From NCBI GenBank assembly GCA_002390845.1, contig DGQT01000027.1, positions 1-64,000 of the forward strand: 64,000 nt of DNA. Reading direction: 5' to 3'. Shown here in pieces: positions 35,296-45,100 of the stretch (position 1 is its first letter; every line of letters begins with the position of its first letter). A model generated the notes under the pieces. The model was not told where the DNA came from. It made no database searches and worked only from the letters and a program-made list of their open reading frames with translations. The DNA comes from Chitinophagaceae bacterium UBA4407 (GTDB taxonomy: Bacteria; Bacteroidota; Bacteroidia; Chitinophagales; Chitinophagaceae). A program made the translations under genes and the position numbers.

Positions 35296-35915
35296 ACATT
35301 CAACTTCAGGTGATGCAATTTTGAACCAACCTTAGATTGCAAACCCTTTTTTCCTTATTGTAATCCAGTGTTCCTTTTTTTAATCAAAATAAATAATGCA
35401 CACTGTAGTTATGCTGCCATAGGTTTTTGGAAGGTGTTCCAGATGAATATTTTGCAGATATAAAAAGAATAACACACCAACTGTTTCGCGGTTCTAAGGA
35501 ATGTATATTAATTCATGCAATTGCTACCTGTAAATTGTTCCTTTTTGAGCAAGAGCAGCATATTTCGAACTCTTATGGCGTGCGCCTAAACCCGAAGAGC
35601 TTGGGAACTTAAAATGTTTGATAGAAAAAAATTATGATTAAACAATAGCAGGAGAATTAAACTTTAATTGGATTGCACTTTTATATAGTTAGTGTTCCGG
35701 GCAGAACGTATTAAGTATTTTCTGATTTGCTATTCACTGGCAAAAATTACCCAAAATATTTATTACCGTTTTTTGAGCGAACAATTTCTTCCATCTAATG
35801 TCAATTTTTCCGTTTATTGGAATAGATAAAATGGAATAAAGAACTTAATGGTTTAAAAATCAATTATTTGTGTTTATGGCACACATAATGAATACACATG
35901 TGCAAATTAAATTTG
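35296..35915. other. 620-base stretch without a convincing gene
   Basis: AT-rich DNA upstream of the large T9SS gene. A 61-codon frame (35427-35612) starting at TTG has no recognisable family or start context, so it is not called. The stretch may hold the promoter and leader of the downstream gene, but no clear TAnnTTTG box was found. Confidence 0.4.
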
Positions 35916-38900
35916 ATGAAAAGGATATTTACCGTAACCCTGATTTTTATTTTAACTGCAGGCAAAAGTTTTGCAACCGGAGAGCCTTCTACTTACTTCC
36001 AGATATTTGTGCCACCCAATGGTACAACCGTGCAACGTAATGTGGCGATTATTGTTACTGCTATATATGATAGCACGACTTTCTCAATTATTGATGACGG
36101 TGCAGATGGCGACACAGACGACTCGAAGTCGGGCATGCTAATGGCTGGCCAGAGTTATATATTGTATATTGGCGATAATAGTGTGAATGATGATGCACGT
36201 TATGCAGGAGCTGGTACGCTTTCCTGGGATGGTGATTACTTTATCGTTAAATCAAACAAACTGGTTTTTGCATCGCAGTCAACCAACAGTGACTGGCAGC
36301 ATGATTGGGTTCCGTCAACGGACAAGAAATCTATTGGTCAGAAATATATTATCTATTCACCTAAAACATCATCGTCAAAAAATGATATTAACGTTTTTGC
36401 GTATGATGATAACACCACAATTACTTATCAAAAAATATCAACAGCTTCTATAACAACTACCGGATATACAAGTGTAAATTTTGAAAACCCTACAACTATA
36501 TTTTCAAAAACGATTAGCCGTGGTGAAGATATTATTTACAAGAATTCTAATGGCAGAGATGTAATGAATCCTGGCGAAACCTATGTGCTGCTTGCAGATA
36601 AGCCTGTGACTGTGCAATATGGAGCGCTATATGGAGATGAGAGAGATGGTGGTGGTTATGTTCCATCTTCAAACGGAAGCTCTTCTGGTTCTTTATTTTA
36701 TTTTGGTGTGCCTTACCAAAGTGCAGGTGAGCAGGAAATACGTTTTGTTGCATGGGATGATTCGACAAATGTTACGCTTGAAAGATATGATAAAGGCAAG
36801 TGGACACTGGTGAACAATTACAGCCTGAACAAAATGCAGGCTAAAGACTGGGTTGGTAAGAATAATGGTAATGTTAGTTATGCTACAACATTCAGGATCA
36901 CTACTAACGGAACAAAACGCGTATCTGTGTTTGAAGGAAACTGGTTTGAAACCGGGACACCTGGAACAAGTGATATGGCTACGATGGTAAGCAGCGAAAA
37001 TGGTACAAGTTCAGGCACAAAATTTCTGACTTATATGGCTCCTCCAGGTGATGAACAAAGTGTGGTGGATCCGTTTACCAAAAAGGCATTTGGCCAGCAA
37101 CTAACCCATCTTTACATTTTTGCAAAAGATGGTGCAACAGTTACTATAACTGATGCTTATACCGGCGGAACGAAATTCAAGAAGAGCTATACAATAGGCA
37201 CAGAACGTTATGTGGATTGTTATCTTACCCTTACAGAATGGAAGAATATTTATAATGGAACCGGTACCACCGGGGGAGGACCAGAAAGACCCTACCTGCT
37301 CGTTCAAAGTGATAAAGCAGTTTCTGTTATGAACACCAACTTTAATGACAACTGGATGTGTTATTCGGGCTCTTCGTTAACACAGAGTTTTACAGAAACA
37401 TCAGTTGCCACACAGTCTGCTGCAATTCCTGGTGACACCATAAAGATAACCAGCTATATCAACACTACCGGATCCAAGGTTGATTCAGCAAAAATCGAAG
37501 TGCTTGTTCAAGATGGCTTAAAAGTGATCAGCTCTACATTCAAAAATGCAGATAGTACTATAAAAATTACCGGAGACATAAAAGTTAATACCGATAAGAC
37601 TGATATTACTTTTAATAACGTGCCAGCATTAAACCCACAGTCTCAATACACTGTAGAAACAAAGTGTAAAGCTTCTGCATCCAGTAGCTCCGGTACACCA
37701 ATTAACGGTACCATAAATACTACAATTGAAACTGTTGTTACCGGTAAAGTTGATAACCAGATACAACAGTCAGTTACCGCTGAAGTGGTAAGTGTTAACA
37801 CAGCCAATACTTCTAAATTTATATTTAGTAAATACAATGATAATGTTGTTACCAAAGACTCAACAGACTCGTGGACGGCAAGCTGGGTTGATTATAATAA
37901 CGATAGTTATGATGACCTTTTTGTTACAGACAGGAGAAGTTATAAAGCCAATATACTATACACAAACAACAAGAAAGGCGGCTTTACCAAGTATGCCGGC
38001 TCGCCTATAGCAACGGATTCTGCAATAAGCGTTACCAGCAGTTGGGCCGATGTTGATAATGACGGCGATCTTGATGCGATCGTGCTAAACAATACCCGTA
38101 AAACAAATTTCTTTTATAAGAACAACAACGGGACTTTTACAAGAGACAATACTCCTGAATTTACCAAGAATGTATCTTACTATTTTGGTGGTGGATTTGC
38201 TGATTTTGACAATGACAACAACCTCGATCTTTTTGTCTGCAACTACTTCGCTACAAAATACAATGAGCTTTACCGCAACAACGGTGATAATACTTTCAGC
38301 AAACAGCAAACGAATGTAATCCCTTCTGAAGCCAACCAGTCAATGGGACCAACATGGGCTGACTATGATGGGGATGGTTTCCCTGACCTGTTTGTTCCAA
38401 ATGGTACTGGCTACAAGAATTCCCTATTCCATAATGAGGGCAATGGCAATTTCGCAAAAGTTGATAATGCCATAACAAAAGACGGCAGCAACTCTGTGGG
38501 TAGTTGCTGGGGCGATTATGACAACGATGGCGACATGGACCTGTTTGTTACAAATGCCAACTCAACTGGTAATTACCTTTACAGAAACGACGGTAAAGGC
38601 GTTTTTACAAAGATTACCAATCAATCTTGTGTAACTGATAAAGCAACTTCACATGGCTGCAGCTTTGCAGATATTGATAATGATGGCGACATTGACCTTT
38701 ATGTAAGTAATGATACAGGGATTAAATTCCTTTACCTGAACAATGGTAATGGTACTTTCACGAGAAATGACGATGAGCTTCCTTCTTTGAACTTTGGAAA
38801 TGCCAAGGGTCATGCCTGGAGCGATTTTGACCATGATGGTGACCTCGATCTTTTTGTAGCAACAACCAATAATGAACTCAATGGATTTTATACCAATAAC

Positions 38901-40571
38901 GGAAACATTAATAGCTGGATCGAAATAACGCTGCAGGCAAAAGTTTCAAACGGTTCAGCCATAGGAGCAAAGGTGTTTGTAAAAGCAAACAATATCTGGC
39001 AGATGCGTGAAGTAAACGCACAAAGTGGTTTTGGCGGTCAAAGCAGCCTTACCCAGCATTTTGGTCTTGGCAATGCAACTATAATTGATTCTGTAAAAAT
39101 TAAATGGCCCAGCGGTATTGTGCAGGTGTTAACGAAAGTAAACCCAAGACAAATACTTAATGTTACTGAAACACAATTTGCAAAAATTACTGGTGCGGTT
39201 TTCTTTGACAATAACAATAATTGCATAAGAGATGCGGGAGAAGCGCTTGTTGCGAGAGCAGCTGTGAATAATACGGGAACCAATACGAAGGTTTATACAA
39301 ATGATGCGGGTTATTTTAGCACAAACGTTGCTACAGGAAGCTATAGCTTTAAAGTATCCACAGAGAAAGGTATCTCAACATCATGTACAAATGCTACTGT
39401 ATATACCATAGATGCTGTCAAAGGGTTTAAGGATACCATTTATGCACCCGCAACAGCAGTTTGCAACAGCACCGATATTAACCTTATAATGGGCGGAACT
39501 GCCATCAGGAAAGGTTTTGGTACCAATAACTTCACCATGATCGTTACCAACAACGGAAGAACTACAGCTACCAGTTTCAGCGCAAATTTTAAAGCGCCCA
39601 CTTCTTACATTATTGCAAATAACAGCATAGCTTTCACCAAAGTGGTTAACACAACAGAGAACAACATTAATTATAAAACATACACATGGCAGATCGATAA
39701 ACTTGATCCTTTCCAGAGCCAGTTGATCTCTTTTACAGACAGTGTTGATGCAACGCTTGGTATAGGTAACAGCGTTTCAGTGAATGGTTGGGTTGATGGA
39801 TTGAACAGTGATTGTACAACTTCTGACAATGCAGTTAATCAATCGTACACAATTGTAGGCGCAATTGATCCTAACGATATACAGGTTGTGCCTGTAGGCT
39901 ATGGAAAAGAAGGATTTATACAGCCTAGCCAGTTATTAACTTATACAATTCGTTTTCAGAATAATGGTAACCATGCAGCTACTTCTGTACATGTTGAAGA
40001 TGTGTTGCCCGACGGACTTGATCTTGCTACTTTAAAAGTTATAAGTGCAAGTCATGACGGTCTTAATGTAAGCATGAAGAGCAATACGGTGAACTTCAAC
40101 TGGGATAACATTTATCTAAGCGATTCACTTACAGATGCAGGCAACAGCCAGGGTTATGTTACATTCAGCATTATGCCCGGCAAAAATATCAAAGCAGGTG
40201 CGGTGCTCCGTAACAGCGCAAGCATACAGTTCGATGCTTACCAGCCCACACAAACAAACAGGGTGCTTAATACCATTCAGTCTAAGCCACAGGAAGAGAA
40301 TATGATAGAAGTGAAGACTTATCCAAACCCCGCTGCTGATGTATTGTTCATATCGCTTGTGCATAAGATGGGTAAGTTTACCAATAAAGTAGTTCGCCGA
40401 GTAGACCTGCTGGACCTTGGAGGAAGAGTTGTATTATCAAAGACTTTTAACAGCGCAGATGAGTTACGGTTAAATATACCAATTGTACTTAACGGCATGT
40501 ACATGGTTAGAATTACCGATTCTGAAAATGTTTCTTATTCACAGCTTGTAATGTTTGGAAAACGCATGTAA
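35916..40571 (+). CDS. Giant T9SS surface protein: IgGFc-binding-like, FG-GAP, UnbV, SdrD-B-like, sorting tail
   Basis: ATG 35916 (MKRIFTVTLIFILTAGKSFA) gives a clean signal peptide; the protein has 1,552 residues. In order: an N-terminal domain resembling the IgGFc-binding-protein N-terminus (about 30-480); a DUF11-like segment; seven or more FG-GAP/VCBS repeats with Ca-binding loops such as DYDNDGDMDLFV and DIDNDGDIDLYV (about 640-1010); an ASPIC/UnbV domain (GSAIGAKVFVK, QSGFGGQSS, HFGLG); an SdrD-B-like module (FFDNNNNCIRDAGE); a DUF11-like module starting IDPNDIQVVP; and a sorting domain VKTYPNPAADVLF. It is predicted to be displayed or secreted as an adhesin-like protein. Single gene. 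Confidence 0.9.
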   Translation: MKRIFTVTLIFILTAGKSFATGEPSTYFQIFVPPNGTTVQRNVAIIVTAIYDSTTFSIIDDGADGDTDDSKSGMLMAGQSYILYIGDNSVNDDARYAGAGTLSWDGDYFIVKSNKLVFASQSTNSDWQHDWVPSTDKKSIGQKYIIYSPKTSSSKNDINVFAYDDNTTITYQKISTASITTTGYTSVNFENPTTIFSKTISRGEDIIYKNSNGRDVMNPGETYVLLADKPVTVQYGALYGDERDGGGYVPSSNGSSSGSLFYFGVPYQSAGEQEIRFVAWDDSTNVTLERYDKGKWTLVNNYSLNKMQAKDWVGKNNGNVSYATTFRITTNGTKRVSVFEGNWFETGTPGTSDMATMVSSENGTSSGTKFLTYMAPPGDEQSVVDPFTKKAFGQQLTHLYIFAKDGATVTITDAYTGGTKFKKSYTIGTERYVDCYLTLTEWKNIYNGTGTTGGGPERPYLLVQSDKAVSVMNTNFNDNWMCYSGSSLTQSFTETSVATQSAAIPGDTIKITSYINTTGSKVDSAKIEVLVQDGLKVISSTFKNADSTIKITGDIKVNTDKTDITFNNVPALNPQSQYTVETKCKASASSSSGTPINGTINTTIETVVTGKVDNQIQQSVTAEVVSVNTANTSKFIFSKYNDNVVTKDSTDSWTASWVDYNNDSYDDLFVTDRRSYKANILYTNNKKGGFTKYAGSPIATDSAISVTSSWADVDNDGDLDAIVLNNTRKTNFFYKNNNGTFTRDNTPEFTKNVSYYFGGGFADFDNDNNLDLFVCNYFATKYNELYRNNGDNTFSKQQTNVIPSEANQSMGPTWADYDGDGFPDLFVPNGTGYKNSLFHNEGNGNFAKVDNAITKDGSNSVGSCWGDYDNDGDMDLFVTNANSTGNYLYRNDGKGVFTKITNQSCVTDKATSHGCSFADIDNDGDIDLYVSNDTGIKFLYLNNGNGTFTRNDDELPSLNFGNAKGHAWSDFDHDGDLDLFVATTNNELNGFYTNNGNINSWIEITLQAKVSNGSAIGAKVFVKANNIWQMREVNAQSGFGGQSSLTQHFGLGNATIIDSVKIKWPSGIVQVLTKVNPRQILNVTETQFAKITGAVFFDNNNNCIRDAGEALVARAAVNNTGTNTKVYTNDAGYFSTNVATGSYSFKVSTEKGISTSCTNATVYTIDAVKGFKDTIYAPATAVCNSTDINLIMGGTAIRKGFGTNNFTMIVTNNGRTTATSFSANFKAPTSYIIANNSIAFTKVVNTTENNINYKTYTWQIDKLDPFQSQLISFTDSVDATLGIGNSVSVNGWVDGLNSDCTTSDNAVNQSYTIVGAIDPNDIQVVPVGYGKEGFIQPSQLLTYTIRFQNNGNHAATSVHVEDVLPDGLDLATLKVISASHDGLNVSMKSNTVNFNWDNIYLSDSLTDAGNSQGYVTFSIMPGKNIKAGAVLRNSASIQFDAYQPTQTNRVLNTIQSKPQEENMIEVKTYPNPAADVLFISLVHKMGKFTNKVVRRVDLLDLGGRVVLSKTFNSADELRLNIPIVLNGMYMVRITDSENVSYSQLVMFGKRM

Positions 40572-40586
40572 CTGTTTAATGCTGTT

Positions 40587-40623
40587 TAAACCATTAATGA
40601 AGCGGGAAGCAAAAGATGGTTTA
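40587..40623. terminator. Weak hairpin after the giant T9SS gene
   Basis: TAAACCAT (40587-40594) pairs with ATGGTTTA (40616-40623), 16 bases after the stop. No strong T run, so the terminator role is uncertain. Confidence 0.35.
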
Positions 40624-40644
40624 ATTTCTGATAGGCTAAAGGCA

Positions 40645-40862
40645 ATTTTGTACCCGGCAGCAGTACAGAAATAAGCTTTGGTTGCGTCGCACACTTCGGC
40701 AGTAAAACCTTATTTAGCTTTTAACAGCCGTGGCAGAAATAATACTTTTTACTGTTGAGTATAAAAGTATATGATGATAAAAGCTGAGTAAATAATAAAA
40801 GCACAAAAGTGCGACGCAACAAAAGCCTAATTGATATTATTTTGCCTGGGTAATAAAAAAAA
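40645..40862. repeat. Dispersed palindromic element, copy 18 (both arms)
   Basis: Left arm GGTTGCGTCGCACACTTC at about 40680 and right arm AAAAGTGCGACGCAACAAAAG at about 40805. Outer ends TTTTGTACCCGGC and TTTGCCTGGGTAATAAAAAA. Confidence 0.85.
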
Positions 40863-40875
40863 CAGGCCTGGTAAC

Positions 40876-40908
40876 ATTTCGGGAATATGTTTTTTACGTA
40901 CCCGAAAT
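40876..40908. promoter_or_regulatory. Inverted repeat upstream of the FIST gene
   Basis: ATTTCGGG (40876-40883) and CCCGAAAT (40901-40908) are perfect arms 17 bases apart, 49 bases before the FIST start codon. It could be an operator for a dimeric regulator or a leader hairpin. No second copy was noticed elsewhere in the window. Confidence 0.45.
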
Positions 40909-40956
40909 TATTGGCTGTATTAAATTAGTAAACTTTAATTTTTAAATAATCTTTCT

Positions 40957-42093
40957 ATGAAATCATTTTGCTGTCATTATAAAAATAGTTCCTGGGTAGG
41001 TTGCGATAAATTGCCTGCAGAAGCTAAGGCTTGCCAGATTGCACTGGTATTTGGAGAACGTGTATTATTGGAACAAACAGATGTTATGCAAGAGGTAAAA
41101 AAATATTTCCCTTCTGCTGATGTTGTTACCTGCAGTACATCAGGCGAAATTTATGATAACACTTTTCACGACGATAGCATTGTAGTAACCGGTATTTATC
41201 TTGAACATACAAAGCTGGCTTACAGTTTAGTTAATATTGATTCATTTACTAATTCTTATGACCTTGGTAAATATGCTGCAGAAAAATTAGATAAGAATGG
41301 ATTGTGTTATGTAATGCTGCTTTCAGACGGTAACCTTGTAAACGGAACCGAGCTTACAGAAGCAGTTAAGGACGGTCTCGATAATAAAATTACTGTTACC
41401 GGGGGGCTTGCAGGAGATGCAGCCCGGTTTGAAAAAACATTGGTTGGTTTAAATGCAGATATTAAGGAAGGCAACGTAGTATTGGTAGGGTTTTATGGTA
41501 ATCGTTTAAAGGTTGGCTATGGTTTGAAGGGCGGTTGGGAAGAGTTTGGGCCTGAACGAATAATAACATCATCAGATGCAAACGTATTGAGAGAGATTGA
41601 TAATGTTAGTGCCCTTGATTTGTATAAAAAATACCTTGGTAAGTATGCTGATGAATTGCCCGGCTCTGCGTTGCTTTTTCCGTTGGCAATAAAAATAAAG
41701 GAAGATGAGGCACCCGTGGTAAGAACAATACTTAAAATAAATGAGGTATCAAAGTCAATGACTTTTGCCGGCGATATGCCTGTCGGTGCAAGGGTTAGAT
41801 TTATGAAGGCAGACTTTGACAAGCTGATAAATAGTGCGGGAGATGCTGCAGTAACGGCTAACACATTTTCTGAAACAAGCCCTTCGCTTGTATTGCTGAT
41901 AAGTTGTGTAGGAAGAAAACTTGTGCTTGGAGACAGAACAAAAGAAGAGATTATTTCTGCCGTAAAGCACTTTCCTGCATCTTCAACTATTGCAGGATTT
42001 TATTCTTATGGTGAAATATCGCCGCAGAAGTCAATAAGCTGTAGCGATTTGCACAATCAGACTATGACCATTACTACATTTACCGAAGTTTAG
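40957..42093 (+). CDS. FIST-domain sensor protein (NosP-like)
   Basis: The 378-residue soluble protein has FIST_N (about 25-215; TCSTSGEIYDNT and ITVTGGLAGDAARFE are typical) and FIST_C (about 220-355; ALDLYKKYLG, VVRTILKIN, CVGRKLVLG, AGFYSYGEISP). FIST proteins are small-ligand sensors near signalling genes. The haem-binding subgroup NosP senses nitric oxide and is encoded beside hybrid kinases. Here the gene is convergent, 24 bases away, with a hybrid kinase whose N-terminus resembles HNOBA, and an H-NOX gene is 5 kb further. NO sensing is therefore likely, though amino-acid or other ligands are possible. Confidence 0.85.
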   Translation: MKSFCCHYKNSSWVGCDKLPAEAKACQIALVFGERVLLEQTDVMQEVKKYFPSADVVTCSTSGEIYDNTFHDDSIVVTGIYLEHTKLAYSLVNIDSFTNSYDLGKYAAEKLDKNGLCYVMLLSDGNLVNGTELTEAVKDGLDNKITVTGGLAGDAARFEKTLVGLNADIKEGNVVLVGFYGNRLKVGYGLKGGWEEFGPERIITSSDANVLREIDNVSALDLYKKYLGKYADELPGSALLFPLAIKIKEDEAPVVRTILKINEVSKSMTFAGDMPVGARVRFMKADFDKLINSAGDAAVTANTFSETSPSLVLLISCVGRKLVLGDRTKEEIISAVKHFPASSTIAGFYSYGEISPQKSISCSDLHNQTMTITTFTEV

Positions 42094-42117
42094 ATAATCA
42101 GACCTATACAATACATA

Positions 42118-45100
42118 CTAATCCGTATCGCTGATTTCATTCTGTAATTGGCCAACCACAGTATTAAGTACGTTTATTGTTTTTTCTAATGATAAAGTAA
42201 GCTTTTCAGATGATGTTTCCCCATCTGGCATATTTTCCATAAACAGAATATCATCGGTAAGCAACCCTATTCCCATATTCTTCACAGATGGTTTCATCTT
42301 ATGTGCAATTGATTTTATTTTATTAAAGTCATGGCTTTCAAAAGCTTGCTTTAGTTGCTCAGATGAATTGATGCACTCGGTAATGAATATCTGGATCATT
42401 TTCTTTACAAATGATTCATTCCCCCTGCTTATGCTTTTTAATTTGTCAAGATTGTAGATGAGATGCTGTTGTTTTTCTTCTGCGCTTTTTAATTTACTTC
42501 CTTTTAGTATAATTTCTTTTCCAAGCCATTTTGCTATTATAGAAACAAGGGCATCTTCTTCAAAGGGTTTTGCAAGGAAATCATTCATGCCAGCTTGCAT
42601 GCATTTTTCCTGTTCCAATTTTAATGCATTTGCGGTTAAAGCAATAATGGCGATATTTTCACTTACCTGCTCTCTTATAATATTTGTTGCTTCAAAGCCA
42701 TCCATCTCTGGCATACGTACATCCATAAGAACAAGATCGTAATTAGCTTTACGCAGCATATCAACGGCTTCCCTGCCGTTTGCAGCATTGTCGACCACAG
42801 CACCATATTGCTCCAATATAGTATTAGCAACAATACGGTTCATTTCATTGTCTTCTGCAAGTAGTATTCTACTGCCTTTTAAGAGACTTTTATCAGAGAT
42901 TATTTCATCTTTTACGGGCAGATCAGCAACTGTGCCAACTAAAAGGGGAATAGACACACATACAGAAGTGCCAGCCCCTTTTTCACTTGCAACTTGTATG
43001 GTACCATCCATCATTTCTACCAATTGTTTGCAGATGCTCATTCCAAGGCCTGTACCTCCATAGCGCCTGCTGATGCTTTCATCTTCCTGCGAGAATTTAT
43101 TGAATAATGTTTCTAAAAATTCATCCGTCATACCTACACCAGTATCTGTTACAGTAATCTTTATTTGTTGTTGACTTTCTAACTGCTCATCTACAATGCA
43201 ACTGATATTAATGCTACCTTTTTCGGTGAACTTAATGGCGTTACTCAAAAGGTTTAATAATATTTGGTTTAGCCTGTATGGGTCTCCAATGAACACTGGT
43301 GCAACATATGAACTGATCGAACTTTCGTAATGCAGGCCCTTCTCCTTTAGTTTATAATCAATAACCTCAGAACAATTAGCAATTACATTTTTTATACTGA
43401 ACCCAATCTTTTCCAATGATAATTTACCTGATTCAATTTTAGAAAAATCAAGAATGTCGTTTATTATTACTAATAAATTTTCAGATGCATTTGTGATTGC
43501 GTTAAGATAACCGCGCTGCCTTTCATCTAATAATGTTTTCTTTAACTGCCTGCTCATGCCCATTATCGCATTCATGGGTGTTCTGATTTCATGGCTCATA
43601 TTAGCAAGAAAAATTTCTTTTGCTATCGAGGATTCTTCTGCGTCTTTTTTTGCAAAACGCAATTGCTGCTCCAGGTTTTTCTGTTTGGTAATATCAAGAT
43701 GAATACCGATCGATCCTGTGAAAATACCAGATTCGTCAATCAAGGAAGCCCCACTTATCAGCCACCATTTTTTTTCGCCATTCTTGTTATTCACGGCCAG
43801 TTCATATGCTTCCGAAATGCCATTTTTGCGTTTTTCATTGACCTCGTCCCGAATAATTTTTGCCGATTCACCCAACAATAAATCAAAAGTTTCCTTGCCT
43901 GTTACTTCATAAGAGTCGTAACCACTCATGTTACAAAATGTTTGGTTAGCAAATAATATTGTACCATCTTTATTTACTTCTACCAGGCCCAGATTCATAT
44001 TTGTTATAAGCATTCTGTATTTTTCTTCACTTCGCCTTATGGTTACTTCGGCTATTTTTCTTTCTGTAATGTCGATGCCATATCCTATAACTAGCTTTAC
44101 CTGATTATCGTTATCAAGAACAGGGAACATTCTTCTTAAAATATATTTTTCTTTCCCTTCTTGTGTTAATATTTTTTCTTCCCATTCTTCTGCGCTTGCA
44201 GAACTCAGTACGTTATTAAAAAGCGTTCTTCTGCCTTTAGCAATATTCAATGATATGTTTTTAACAATGCAATAATCTTCATCTTTTTTACCTATGATCC
44301 ATTTTCTAATTGCATTATCCCCAATGGCCTTTGGGTTTACAAACAGGTATTCGTGGTTGGTATTAAAAACTGCAATATCAGCAGGCATATTGTTCAATAT
44401 GTCTTCATAAAATTTTCTTTGCTTTTCCAGGCGTTCTTCCGCATTTTTTCTTTCAGTAATGTCTAGCATAAAGCCCGTATAAACTTTATTGCCTTTCTCA
44501 GTTTCATAAGAGAATGAGGAATGCACCGAATGCCACTTGATTTCTTTCCCGGGAATAGTTATTCTGGATTCATCATAAAAAGGTTCGAGAGTCTCTTTGC
44601 AATGTTTATTTTTCTTATTAATCCGTTCCCTGTCATCAGGATGAATGTAACTTAGATAATTTACAAAATCCTCGGTTTTAATGCCAAAAAGTCGTTCAAT
44701 AGCAGGGCTTATATATTTAATACCTTCAGTGCCATCAGCGCAAAATTCATATTCGTACAGAACGCCTGGTATGTTTTCTGAAAGTGATTGAAATTGTTTA
44801 AACCTGTTCGAAAGTTCTGTTTCAGTTTGCTTTATATGAGTAATATCGGTATGCGTACCAATCGAGTTTAACGGGCGGTCATCCTCCGATCTTTCTATAA
44901 GCATCCCTCTGTCCAGTATCCATTTGTAAGAGCCGTCTTTACACCTAAGCCGGTATGTAAGCGAGTGTTGGCTTTGTAAATTGTATAGGTACCTTAAATC
45001 ATTTTGACGCAGCAATTCCTTATCATCCTGATGAACATGTAACATCCAGTCATAATCTTTTTGTACTTCATCTTGCTGATAGCCCAACATTTGTGCATAT

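Noticed and set aside
35427..35612. 61-codon ORF as a gene
   Set aside because: TTG start, no signal, domain or upstream motif; composition not clearly coding.
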